64,000 nucleotides of DNA from Segatella copri (GTDB taxonomy: Bacteria > Bacteroidota > Bacteroidia > Bacteroidales > Bacteroidaceae): NCBI RefSeq assembly GCF_949820605.1, contig NZ_CATKVU010000007.1, forward strand, positions 62,001-126,000. The letters run 5' to 3'. The notes below the pieces were generated by a model. That model did no database searches. It was not told where the DNA came from and saw only the letters and a list, made by a program, of their open reading frames with translations. Below are positions 1 through 10,400 of this stretch, piece by piece. The translations under genes were made by a program, and so were the position numbers. How positions within the stretch are numbered: the first letter of the stretch is position 1; every line of letters starts with the position of its first letter.

Positions 1-2433
1 TGGCTCAATCTTTCTGATATTCTCAATGGTAGCGACTATGGTGTATATGGAAAGATGTATGAGCTCATCAATACCTACAACAGTACTTCTGGTATGTTCG
101 GACTTGCCAACAATCAGGAGTCTCAGAATGCTTATCTCCAGCAGGCTGAGTATCGCAATACCAACTGGTTCAAGCAGCTTTTCTCTTCTGCCATCATGCA
201 GAACCACTCTGTAAGCTTGAGCGGTGGTACCGAGAAGAGTAACTATTATGCTTCACTTTCTGCTATGGTTGACCCAGGATGGTACAAGGATAGCAAGGTG
301 AACCGTTATACCGTGAGCATGAATATGACCCATCATATTCTGGATAATCTCTCTGTCAACTTGATTGGTGGTGGTTCTTACCGTAAGCAGAGAGCTCCAG
401 GAACTTTGGGACAGGATGTGGATGTAGTATCAGGTCAGGTGAAGCGTGACTTCGATATCAACCCATATTCTTACGCCCTGAACACATCACGTGCGCTCGA
501 TCCTTATACTTATTATCATGCCAACTATGCAGCATTCAACATCCTGCATGAGCTGGAGAGCAACTACATCGACCTGAACGTGGCTGATGCCAAGTTCCAG
601 CTGGAGCTGAAGTGGAAGCCTTTCAAGGATCTGGAACTCTCTACACTGGGTGCCATCAAGTATAGCACTTCTTCGCAGGAGCACAACATCCTGGAAGATT
701 CAAACCAGGCGTTGGCTTACCGCGCCATGGACAACTCGCTGATACGTGATGCCAACAAGCTGCTCTTCCTTGATAAGACCAACCTCTATGCCTTGCCAGT
801 ATCCGTGTTGAAGCAGGGTGGTATCTATCAGCGTACAGAAAACCGTATGGTGGACTATGACTTCCGTGCCACAGCCAACTACAACCATACTTTTGCACAG
901 AAGCACATCGTCAACCTCTTTGGTGGTCTTGAAACTACCGGTATCAGCCGTAACCGCACCTGGTTTAACGGATGGGGTATGAACTACCGTGGTGAGACAG
1001 CTTACTTTGAGTATCTCTACTTCAAGAAGCTGGATCAGGAGAACTCAAACTATTACAGCTTGCGCAACACCGATTCACGTAGTGCCGCATTCTATGCCAA
1101 TGCAACCTATTCTTTCAACGGCAAGTATGTAGTGAACGGAACATTCCGCTATGAAGGTTCTAACCAGATGGGTCGTACTACAAAGGCACGTTGGATGCCT
1201 ACATGGAATCTGTCAGGTGCATGGAACGTACACGAGGAGAGTTTCTTCCCTAAACTCAAGCCATTGTCAAGCCTCACCTTCCGTGTGTCTTACAGTTTGA
1301 CAGGTACTCCTCCTGATGCATCTTACTGCAGTGCGCTCACCAAGCTCTCGATGAATACCCTTTATCGTCCTACTACTTCCGACAAGGAGTTGGGATTCGT
1401 AGTGGCAGCACTCGGAAATGATGAGCTTACCTACGAGAAGAAGCACGAGTTCAACTTCGGTGTGGATGCAGGTTTCTTCAATAACCGTCTGAACGTGACC
1501 TTCGATGTATATCAGCGTCGCAACTTCGATGAGATTGCTCCTGCCGTTCACCAGCTTTATGGCAAAGCCTATGCCAATGTGGGTTCCATGAAGTCATGGG
1601 GTGAGGAGTTGAGCATCTCTTCTACCAATGTAAAGACCCAGAATTTCAGCTGGCAGACCAGTCTGATCTACTCTCACAACCGCACGGAGATTACCGATCT
1701 CTACAATCAGGGGCGTGTCATCGATTTGGTACAGGGCAATGGTTTTGCCAAGCAGGGATATCCTGCGCGTGCCTTGTTCTCAATCCCATTCGTGGGCATT
1801 AATGAGAAAGGTTATCCTGTATGCATCAACGAGAAGGGACAGACTACCGTGGGTAACCTGAACTTCCAGGAGCGTGATAATACAGATTATCTGATTTACG
1901 AGGGTTCTACAGACCCAGTCTATAATGGTTCTTTGGGTAACACCTTTAATTATAAGGGCTTCCATCTGAATGTGTTCCTTACATACGCCTTCGGCAACGT
2001 GGTTCGTCTTGACCCGGTTTTCAAAGCCAAGTATAACGACTTGACATCAATGACCCACAACTTCAAGAACCGCTGGATGCAGCCTGGTGATGAGAATGTT
2101 ACCAATGTGCCTGGTGTACTGAGCCGTTATGAGTATGAGCAGAACAGCACATTGCTTGCTACTGCCTACAATGCTTACAACTATACATCTGTTCGCACAG
2201 CCAAGGGTGACTTCATCCGCTTGAAGGAAATTTCATTGGCATACGACTTCCCACACCGCTGGTTTGAACACTCACCAGTGAACAACATTTCATTGAAACT
2301 TCAGGCTACCAACCTCATGCTGCTCTATGCAGACAAGAAGCTGAACGGTCAGGACCCAGAGTTCATGAATGCGGGTGGTGTGGCTTCACCAATGCCAAAG
2401 CAGTTTACTCTTACATTGAAACTTGGACTTTAA
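1..2433 (+). CDS. SusC/RagA-family TonB-linked outer-membrane transporter, 5'-truncated by the window edge
   Basis: The frame is open from base 1 and ends at a stop at 2431-2433, so 810 C-terminal residues of a normally about 1000-residue protein are visible. The plug domain and signal peptide lie outside the window. What remains is a beta-barrel: alternating aromatic and polar strands, motifs such as NVGSMKSWGEELSIS and GNTFNYKGFHLNVFLTYAFG, and a C-terminus FTLTLKLGL with an outer-membrane strand pattern. The SusD partner follows after 18 bp, the standard arrangement. The family imports oligomers bound by SusD at the cell surface, using TonB energy. The peptidase-rich neighbourhood suggests peptides rather than glycans as the ligand, which is an inference. 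Confidence 0.95.
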   Translation, partial: WLNLSDILNGSDYGVYGKMYELINTYNSTSGMFGLANNQESQNAYLQQAEYRNTNWFKQLFSSAIMQNHSVSLSGGTEKSNYYASLSAMVDPGWYKDSKVNRYTVSMNMTHHILDNLSVNLIGGGSYRKQRAPGTLGQDVDVVSGQVKRDFDINPYSYALNTSRALDPYTYYHANYAAFNILHELESNYIDLNVADAKFQLELKWKPFKDLELSTLGAIKYSTSSQEHNILEDSNQALAYRAMDNSLIRDANKLLFLDKTNLYALPVSVLKQGGIYQRTENRMVDYDFRATANYNHTFAQKHIVNLFGGLETTGISRNRTWFNGWGMNYRGETAYFEYLYFKKLDQENSNYYSLRNTDSRSAAFYANATYSFNGKYVVNGTFRYEGSNQMGRTTKARWMPTWNLSGAWNVHEESFFPKLKPLSSLTFRVSYSLTGTPPDASYCSALTKLSMNTLYRPTTSDKELGFVVAALGNDELTYEKKHEFNFGVDAGFFNNRLNVTFDVYQRRNFDEIAPAVHQLYGKAYANVGSMKSWGEELSISSTNVKTQNFSWQTSLIYSHNRTEITDLYNQGRVIDLVQGNGFAKQGYPARALFSIPFVGINEKGYPVCINEKGQTTVGNLNFQERDNTDYLIYEGSTDPVYNGSLGNTFNYKGFHLNVFLTYAFGNVVRLDPVFKAKYNDLTSMTHNFKNRWMQPGDENVTNVPGVLSRYEYEQNSTLLATAYNAYNYTSVRTAKGDFIRLKEISLAYDFPHRWFEHSPVNNISLKLQATNLMLLYADKKLNGQDPEFMNAGGVASPMPKQFTLTLKLGL

Positions 2434-2451
2434 TTATTGTAGAAAATAAAA

Positions 2452-4029
2452 ATGAAAATAAAGAAATTATATATCGCCATTGTAGCGTTGGCACTGTCGG
2501 CTGGCATGACTTCCTGCAACGATTATCTGGACAAGCAGCCAGATAGCCGTCTGGACCTGCAGAGTCCTTCCGATGTGTCTAAGCTCCTGGTTAATGCTTA
2601 CCCACAGGTACATCCAGCCTATTTGTTGGAGATGTATTCTGACAATACCGATTGTAACCTGAATACCGGTTGGGATGCTGCCAGTCGTTTCCAGCAGCAG
2701 GCATACGAATGGGACGACATTACAGAAACCAGTGATTATGAGGCTCCTTCTACTTATTGGTCAACCTACTATGATGCCGTCACCACAGCCAATATCGCTT
2801 TGGAACACATCAACAGTCAGGCAGACCAGAGCTCTTATTCTGCCCAGAAGGGTGAGGCGCTCCTGTGCCGTGCCTATGCCATGTTCCAGATGGCCAATGT
2901 ATTCTGCATGGCTTATGATGAGACCACAGCAGCCACAGACCTGGGTCTCCCTTACCCAGAGGTAGTTGAGACCAATGTACACGTGAAGTACGACCGTGGT
3001 ACCCTTGCCGAACTCTATGCCAAGATTGACAAGGATTTGCAGGAAGGCTTGAAGCTGGTAGGTTCTACCTACGACAAGCCAAAGTTCCACTTCACATCTA
3101 CTTCTGCTGCCGCTTTCGCAGCCCGTTTCTACCTCTATTACCAGAAGTATGACAAGGCTGTGGAGTATGCCAACAAGGTATTGGGCAGCAACGCCAAGGG
3201 TATGCTGAGAGACTGGAACACCTGGGGTGCTCTTTCTGCCAACAAGCAGATTCAGCCTAATGCCTACATCGACTCATCTGTGAAGGCAAACCTGCTGCTG
3301 CAGGTGGTTGCTTCTGAATGGGGAGCCATCGGAGGTCCGTTCCAGTATGGTGACAAGTATGCACACAGTGCCATCGTAGCAACCAAGGAAACCGTTCAGT
3401 CAGAAGGTCCTTGGGGCATCAGCGACAAGGTGTTCAACTACACCGTGTTCTCTAATGCATCTCTTTCAAAGTATATCGTACGTAAGATTCCTTACGATTT
3501 TGAGTATGCTGATATCCAGGCTGGTATAGGTACTCCTCACGCCGTGTTTGCAGAGTTTACAGCCGATGAGACCCTGCTCGTAAGAGCAGAGGCACAGGCA
3601 TTGCTCGGTCATTATGCAGAGGCTCTGAACGATTTGAACACCGAGTTGGCTGCCTTCTCAAAGACGGGCGTACAGCTTACCCTGGATGACGTGAAGAAGT
3701 TCTACAGCGATGCAGTTACCGCTTATTACACTCCTGAGAAGCCAACTCCACGCAAGGCATTCCACACCGCCTTCGCCATCGACAAGGATACAGAGGAGCC
3801 TATGCTGCAGTGCATCCTTCACCTGCGCCGAATCATGACTGTTCACGAGGGCTTGCGCATGCAGGATGTAAAACGCTACGGCATCACCATCTACCGCCGT
3901 GATGTGAAGAGCAACTATAAGATTACAGGCATCACCGACACCATGGAGGCCCGTGACCCACGTCTTGCCATCCAGTTGCCACAGGATGTAATCACAGCGG
4001 GTGTTACACCAAACCCTCGCAATAAGTAA
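2452..4029 (+). CDS. SusD/RagB-family surface lipoprotein
   Basis: 525 residues. An N-terminal lipoprotein signal ends at a lipobox GMTSC with Cys22, followed by the SusD-typical NDYLDKQPDSRLDLQSP. Helical TPR-like segments follow (LCRAYAMFQMANVFCMAYD and AARFYLYYQKYDKAVEYANKVL), as in RagB/SusD proteins. It is expected to sit on the outer surface as the lid of the SusC barrel encoded just upstream and to capture the substrate. It belongs to the same transcription unit, with an 18-bp gap before and 23 bp after. Nothing in the sequence fixes the ligand. Confidence 0.95.
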   Translation: MKIKKLYIAIVALALSAGMTSCNDYLDKQPDSRLDLQSPSDVSKLLVNAYPQVHPAYLLEMYSDNTDCNLNTGWDAASRFQQQAYEWDDITETSDYEAPSTYWSTYYDAVTTANIALEHINSQADQSSYSAQKGEALLCRAYAMFQMANVFCMAYDETTAATDLGLPYPEVVETNVHVKYDRGTLAELYAKIDKDLQEGLKLVGSTYDKPKFHFTSTSAAAFAARFYLYYQKYDKAVEYANKVLGSNAKGMLRDWNTWGALSANKQIQPNAYIDSSVKANLLLQVVASEWGAIGGPFQYGDKYAHSAIVATKETVQSEGPWGISDKVFNYTVFSNASLSKYIVRKIPYDFEYADIQAGIGTPHAVFAEFTADETLLVRAEAQALLGHYAEALNDLNTELAAFSKTGVQLTLDDVKKFYSDAVTAYYTPEKPTPRKAFHTAFAIDKDTEEPMLQCILHLRRIMTVHEGLRMQDVKRYGITIYRRDVKSNYKITGITDTMEARDPRLAIQLPQDVITAGVTPNPRNK

Positions 4030-4052
4030 AAAACATAAAGTAATAGTAAGAA

Positions 4053-4949
4053 ATGAAACATAATATATATATGTTGATGTTGGCATTGGTGATGGTTTTG
4101 GGCTTCGTGTCCTGCTCAGACAATGACCCGGACGGACCAACCATCTTCCCTGTTACCTCTCCAGAGAGAGACCAGTTGGACATGTGGTTGCAGAAGAACT
4201 ACACCAGTCCTTACAACATCGATTTCAAGTATAAGATGGAGGACATCGAGTCTGATTATAAGTATACCCTGACACCAGCCGATTCTGCCAAGTCAGCTAA
4301 GTTGGCTATCATCATCAAGTATCTTTGGCTCGATTCATACGCCGAGGTGTTGGGACCTGATTTCGTGAAGCGCAATGTGCCAAGAGTTATCCACCTGATT
4401 GGTAGCCCAGCCTACAATAGCAACGGAACTATAGTTCTGGGTACTGCCGAGGGCGGTCTGAAGGTTACACTCTATCAGGTGAACAGTCTGACCGATGCCA
4501 TGCTGGAGAGCTATGCTTCTATGACAGAGTATTACTTCCACACCATGCACCACGAGTTCACCCACATCCTGAACCAGAAGAAGCCTTACGACACATCTTA
4601 TAACAAGATTACCGAGTCGGGCTACGTGAGTGGTAACTGGTATCAGATAGCAGATTCTGTGGCTCACGGCAAGGGCTTTGTTACTCCATACGCCATGTCT
4701 GAGGGTCTGGAGGACTTTGCCGAGATGCTGTCAACCTATATCACTTATACTCCTGAGCAGTGGCAGGCTATCCTCGACGATGCCCAGAAGGTAGGTGGCG
4801 ACGAGGCTGTATCTGCATTGAACCAGAAACTTAACATCGTGAAAAACTATATGCTGGATTCATGGGATGTGGATATCAATGCATTGCGAGCAGCCATCCT
4901 GCGAAGAGGTAAGGAGTTAAGTTCTTTGGATTTGGAACATTTAAAATAG
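4053..4949 (+). CDS. SusC/D-associated zinc metallohydrolase lipoprotein
   Basis: 298 residues with a lipoprotein signal (lipobox GFVSC, Cys21). Residues 167-171 are HEFTH, a zincin HExxH motif, preceded by another His. An acidic stretch near residues 217-224 (EGLEDFAE) may supply the third zinc ligand. This matches the family described as a substrate-import-associated zinc metallohydrolase lipoprotein, encoded beside SusC/SusD pairs. Such a protein probably trims a peptide substrate at the cell surface before import. The family call rests on the motif, size and context, and the substrate is unknown. Confidence 0.85.
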   Translation: MKHNIYMLMLALVMVLGFVSCSDNDPDGPTIFPVTSPERDQLDMWLQKNYTSPYNIDFKYKMEDIESDYKYTLTPADSAKSAKLAIIIKYLWLDSYAEVLGPDFVKRNVPRVIHLIGSPAYNSNGTIVLGTAEGGLKVTLYQVNSLTDAMLESYASMTEYYFHTMHHEFTHILNQKKPYDTSYNKITESGYVSGNWYQIADSVAHGKGFVTPYAMSEGLEDFAEMLSTYITYTPEQWQAILDDAQKVGGDEAVSALNQKLNIVKNYMLDSWDVDINALRAAILRRGKELSSLDLEHLK

Positions 4950-4958
4950 AATAGATTT

Positions 4959-6233
4959 ATGAAACATATATTTATAGCTATCGTTTGCTTGTTGGGCAGC
5001 ATGAGCTTGCAGTCGTGTCTGCACGATGACAAGGAATTCTTCGACGACTCGGCTGCCAACCGCATCGAGAGCACTGTAGAGAACACTCAGAAGCTTCTGG
5101 AATCTTCTGAGAACGGATGGCAGCTTCATTATTTCACAGGCAAGGGAATGACCGGTGGCGGCTACACCTTCCTCATGAAGTTTGCCAATGGCAAGGTGAC
5201 CGTGGCTGGTGATACAGCCGTTGCTGCGCCTACAGAACGCGCCACATCCAGTTATACCGTTGACCGCAGCATGGGCCCTGTGCTCTCGTTCAACACATAT
5301 AACGACATCTTCCATTTCCTGGGAGAGCCTAGCTACGGTGAGATTGAAGGTGATCAGGGCGATTGGGAGTTCGTGATTACCAAGCTCACAGAAGACAGTA
5401 TCTTCGTAAGAGGAAAAAAGTGGGAGAACGAGATGGTATTCACCCGCATACCTGCCGATCTGGACTGGACTTCTTATCTGAACAGCATCGCTGATGTGCA
5501 GAAGCGCCTGGGTGTGAACTATCGCGTAGGCAATTCTACTGATGCAAGCAAGATGATTGAGATTAATTCCAGCAAACGCCGCATCCTTTCGCGTACAGCC
5601 AACGGCCAGATTGTAGAGCAGCCTTTCTATGTTACTACCACCGGTATCCATGCCGTAAATGAGCCAGTGGTTCTGGATGGCAACGAGGTACAGGACTTCC
5701 TGGTCAGTCCGACTGGCGTGTTGTCTGCAAAAGACAACGAGGCTCTTACCTTGAAAACTTATGCTCCAAGCATCGATACCTGGGTAGGCAAATGGATTCT
5801 CTCAGCCATGCAGGGTTCCTGCGATATAACCATCTCTAAGGTAGAAGATGAGGAGAACATGCTGAAGGGTACATTCACCACAGGTGGATATACTTATAAT
5901 ATAGGATTGGATTTCGACCCGGAGACGGGTAATCTTAACCTGCCATCTCAGTTGATTGAAGATCCTAGCGGTAAATATCCAGCCCTCAGACTGATGAATG
6001 CAGACCTGAATAAGGGAACATTGCTCGGAAAGGGTGGTATGAATGTGGTATGGCACGGCGTATCTCAGGAAGGTGACTTCGAGGACGATGGCACACTGGC
6101 TTCTGAGGGCTATGCTTCTGATACATTCATCGCCCTGGCTTGTACCACAAAAGGAGAGCCTATCAAGGAGAATGGACAGTATGTGTTTGTCATCGAATGG
6201 TATTATCTTTCTAATTTGACTCCAAACAAATAA
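4959..6233 (+). CDS. DUF4302 family lipoprotein
   Basis: 424 residues. The lipobox LQSC gives Cys20 and is followed by LHDDKEFFDDSAANRIESTV, the N-terminal signature I associate with DUF4302 proteins of Bacteroidetes. Next comes a segment ENGWQLHYFTGKG, also typical of that family. No catalytic motif was seen, and the rest is predicted beta-rich. It starts 9 bp after the metallohydrolase gene and ends 3 bp before the next lipoprotein gene. It is therefore probably a surface accessory of the SusC/D system, perhaps substrate binding. The molecular function is unknown. Confidence 0.8.
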   Translation: MKHIFIAIVCLLGSMSLQSCLHDDKEFFDDSAANRIESTVENTQKLLESSENGWQLHYFTGKGMTGGGYTFLMKFANGKVTVAGDTAVAAPTERATSSYTVDRSMGPVLSFNTYNDIFHFLGEPSYGEIEGDQGDWEFVITKLTEDSIFVRGKKWENEMVFTRIPADLDWTSYLNSIADVQKRLGVNYRVGNSTDASKMIEINSSKRRILSRTANGQIVEQPFYVTTTGIHAVNEPVVLDGNEVQDFLVSPTGVLSAKDNEALTLKTYAPSIDTWVGKWILSAMQGSCDITISKVEDEENMLKGTFTTGGYTYNIGLDFDPETGNLNLPSQLIEDPSGKYPALRLMNADLNKGTLLGKGGMNVVWHGVSQEGDFEDDGTLASEGYASDTFIALACTTKGEPIKENGQYVFVIEWYYLSNLTPNK

Positions 6234-6236
6234 ACA

Positions 6237-7430
6237 ATGAAGATGAAGAAATCTATATATGTAATAGGTATAGCTGCCATGGGGCTGATGGCCTCATGCA
6301 GCAGTGACAGCGATTATCAGGCTGTGGCCGAGAGCACTATCAACGTGCTTTCTGCCCAGACTTCGCTCGGACCTAATGCCAGCGAAGGTGAAGTAACCGT
6401 GGACTGTACTCCTGCCAAGGCTTACACCGACGAACCTTCATGGCTCAGCGCCAGCATCGAGGGCAGCACCGTGAAGTTGGCGGCTCTTGCCAACGACTCA
6501 CGCCAGTCGCGCAACGCCAAGCTGGTTATCAAGAAGACAGAGGCTGACTCTGTGGTAATCAATGTTTCTCAGTATGGCCTGGTGCTCGAGATGAACAAGG
6601 CTGATATGATTTTCAGCAGCGACGAGGCTACGGAGTTCGTGAAGGCATACAATTCCAACGCTGATGTGAAGGTTATCTATGCTCCTGAGTGGGCAAAGGC
6701 TTCGGTTGATACCGTGAGTAAGGAATTGAAGGTATCGCTCAGCGAGAATACTACAGGTCATCTCCGTGCCGACTATATCAAGTTTCAGGTGGCAGCCGTT
6801 ACCGACTCTTTCGTGGTGAAGCAGTTTGACTTCGACAAGGATATTGCCGGCGAGTATGTTTATTCTTACTATGATTTCAACGAGGATGACAAGCTGGAGC
6901 AGCAGACCGTGCATGCTACATTGAGCCGCACAGAGCTTTCTATTCCTGAAATGGGACTGGTATTCCCAATCACTGTGAATGAGAAAACAGGTAGCGTGGA
7001 GACCCGCAGCAGCCAGTGCCTGGGTAAGGTGGGTAAGTACTTTATCTACGATACCTTCCTCGACGAGGAGGGCGCTTACTACATGGGTTCAGAGTCTGGA
7101 GTTATTTCTGCCACATTCAAGTATAGTAAGGATTATGGCACTTACGGATTCTTTGGCGGTACTGCCTATAATGTCAACAATCAGTCGGGCAACTTCCTGG
7201 CTATGATTCTGCAGGTGTTCAAGGCGAAGAGTCCTTCCAAGTCTAACTACGTGCTCGATCAGGGTTGGATGGTACAGCCATTCCTCATGGATATACCAAA
7301 GGGCGGTGATGCATCTTCTGCGAAGCGTCAGGCTCCAGCCCTGGCTCGCCAGATGGGTTCATCTGCCAGCAACATGGCAGCCAAGCTTGCTGTATGGCAG
7401 TCGTATCGCAAATCATCTATCATAAAATAA
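6237..7430 (+). CDS. Lipoprotein with BACON-like beta domain
   Basis: 397 residues. The signal is MKMKKSIYVIGIAAMGLMAS with Cys21 as lipidation site; the start could instead be the Met two codons downstream. Residues about 35-115 resemble a BACON immunoglobulin-like fold: a DEPSWLSASIEGSTVKLAA segment followed by RNAKLVIKK and SVVINVSQYG strands. BACON domains are thought to bind glycans or glycoproteins. The C-terminal half has no motif I recognise. It is translationally close to its neighbours (3 bp upstream, 20 bp downstream) and probably acts with the SusC/D complex at the surface. Confidence 0.75.
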   Translation: MKMKKSIYVIGIAAMGLMASCSSDSDYQAVAESTINVLSAQTSLGPNASEGEVTVDCTPAKAYTDEPSWLSASIEGSTVKLAALANDSRQSRNAKLVIKKTEADSVVINVSQYGLVLEMNKADMIFSSDEATEFVKAYNSNADVKVIYAPEWAKASVDTVSKELKVSLSENTTGHLRADYIKFQVAAVTDSFVVKQFDFDKDIAGEYVYSYYDFNEDDKLEQQTVHATLSRTELSIPEMGLVFPITVNEKTGSVETRSSQCLGKVGKYFIYDTFLDEEGAYYMGSESGVISATFKYSKDYGTYGFFGGTAYNVNNQSGNFLAMILQVFKAKSPSKSNYVLDQGWMVQPFLMDIPKGGDASSAKRQAPALARQMGSSASNMAAKLAVWQSYRKSSIIK

Positions 7431-7450
7431 ACTTAATAAAATAAGTAATC

Positions 7451-10400
7451 ATGAGATTATTATCTACACTTTGCCTCTCTTTGCTCCTGGGAGCAAGCGG
7501 CACAGCGGCGATGGCCTCCAGCAAGGCATCGTTTGCCAAGAAGTTTAAGAATGCTGATATCCATCGCCTGGTTTCTGTGCCAGGTATGGTGGATTGCAGC
7601 AACAGTGCTTACCAGATGCGCCAAGCTGGCTTTGCCAATATCAGCAATGCTCCTACACGCGTAGGCGATACTCCTACCAATTCGGCTTCGGGTGAGGCTT
7701 ACGGATGGGTTACCGGTTCTGACGGCGGCAACTGGTATTTCACCCAGAGCATCGTTTCTAGAGACTCAGTATTTAGCGAGTATTATACTGCTCACTTCCA
7801 TGAGTCTTCAGAAATCACGCTGTTCGATAACAACCACAAGCAGGTGGGCTCTTTCAGCGTCAAGGTTCCTGAGGGATGGAAGCATGTACAAAACATCACT
7901 CCATACGGTCCTGTTACCAAGAAACTTTTCGATAAGGACGGGAAGTCTAACGAAATCCTGGTGGAGTTCCACGATGCCTTCAACGGCGAAAACAAGTATC
8001 TGACTCGTGCCTACGATGTCAATACCGGTGAAATCAAGTTCGAGATGGAGGGTACCGGTCTGGTATTCGATGCATCTAAGGGCTGGAACAGCTACCAGCG
8101 CCTGATCATGACTCACGAGTCTGACAGCCTGTATAACATCGATGTCATCGCTCCTCCTGCCTCGGGACAGGACAATTGGTACGTGGAGCATACCTTCAGC
8201 TTCAACATCGATAACCGAATCAGCTATCTGCAGGGTTCCTGCTTCAACTGTATGAACGTGGATGGCACTCCTTACTATGTTCTGGCACAGTATGAGAAGC
8301 CATATACCGATACCGATGCTGGTGATGGTAACCAGGATATCGTACAGAATCCAGACAACTTCCTGGTGTTGAGAACTTTGAACAAGAACTACAAGCAGGT
8401 GGATAGCCTCCGTGTTTCCATCAATGCTCCTGAGGGTGTTCCTTACCGTTCTGCTGCCTTCGGTCTCTTCGGCAACAACGACTTGTCTGAGGGCTACTTC
8501 AGCAACAACGGCAAATTGAACTACGTGGTAGAGCTTCTCGACTATACTCCTTCTCTGGATGCCGACCTGGCTTCATTCGCCGTTTACGATTCAGAGCATG
8601 GTAAGTTGAAGGATATCTGCGACAAGGTGACAAGCAACCAGTGGGCTTTGCTGAACACCATCCATGGCAAGTCTGACCAGATGTGGTTCCTGCAGACCCT
8701 GGGTACAGGCGAGAGTGCTGGCCAGCAGATTCAGCTGGTAGATGTTCCTTCCTGCAAGAAGGCAGGTGTGTTGCCACAGAACATCGATGGTAACAACATC
8801 TCATCTAACTTCGACCGTTACCCAACTTCTGCCAATGCGCAGGGCTATCAGTATGTCATCGCTTTGGCAAATGCAGAGGGTAGCGAGGCTGGTGAGGTTC
8901 TGGCTCCTATCGCTTGGGTGAACCCTGATTGCACTATCGATCACGTAGACAGACTTAACCTGGGTACAAAGGCTGAGCTCTTCACTCCATTGCTCAACAG
9001 CACATCACTCAACCCATATCTCTTCAACACAGATGATGATATGGAATATGTATACCTTGCCAAGAAGCGCCGCGAGGATGGTAGCAACAAGCTCGACAAC
9101 GTCTTGGAGGTTGCCAAGGTTGACGGAACCGTCCTGAAGTCATGGCGTGGTGATGATACTCATTCTATCTCACAGGCAGGTTTCCCTGTGATGAACGAAT
9201 TGGGCAAGTACCAGATGTTCGTTGTGTTCAGCGATACTAAGAACAACAAGTATGACATGAGCTTCTACGACCTTCCTTTCACCAAGTTTGAGCAGGGTGG
9301 TAAGGGTACTGTAGAGGATCCATACCTGATTTCTACTACGGGTGACTTCCAGCAGATGGCTCTGGAGCCAACCAAGAGCTACAAGCTGGTGGCTGACATC
9401 GATATGGCGAAGGCTGCACAGTGGTGGACTCCTATCAAGAGCTTTACTGGTTCTTTGGATGGTGATGGCCATACTGTATATAACCTCGGTATCAGAACTA
9501 CAGAAGGTCATGTAGGTTTGTTTGGCTCACTCGATATCAATGGTGTTGCCAAGAACTTGATTTTCGTGAACCCTACTGTTGATGTAACCAATACCAACCA
9601 GTATATAGGTGTGTTGGCTGGTGAGACCAGCTATTCTACTGATAGCAAGGCTAAGGGTGCCAATGTGGATAGTGTATTTGTTTATGGTGCCAAGATTGCC
9701 GGTGAGGATGCAATGGTTTCTGCTGCGGGTGGTCTCGTAGGTTGCGCTAATCTCTATACCAATATTGCCAACAGTTCTTTCCAGGGTGAAATCTCTTTGC
9801 CTAACTCAGAGAATGTGGGTGGTATCGTTGGTCAGACTCGTACAAGTTCTGGCGTAAATGCATGCTATGCAAATGTAAATGCCACAGCCAAGAGCAATCT
9901 GGGTGGTATCGTTGGTATTGCAGGTTCTGTTCAGGATAAGTGTGCGTTCTCCAACTGCGAGGTTCGCGGTAAGTTGACTGCAGAGAATACTGTAGGTGGT
10001 TTCATCGGTGATAATTTCTTCAACGGTATCTCTAATGTGATCAGCCATGCTGATATCGTAGCAACCAGCAAGTCTGCCTGGAACGGATATGCTGCAGGTG
10101 GTATCGTTGGTGTGATGGAGAGCGCCTGGAATGGTGGTGCCGGTTATGTAAAGAACTGCGTCTTCGACGGCTCTATCAAGGCTTTCGAGAATGGTGAAGA
10201 GGTAAGCAACCCTGCTACTACTCATCAGATTGCCGGTAGAACTATCGCTGATGAGGACTATGCTGCGGGTGAGACTCCTAAGACAGAGACTCGCTTTTCT
10301 AACAACTATACTGCCAACAATGTGGGTAACACAGATGCTGCCAGCGTTGAGGGTGCCTTCAAGGCAGCCAAGGAAATGAACAAGGACTTCTTCGCAGGTT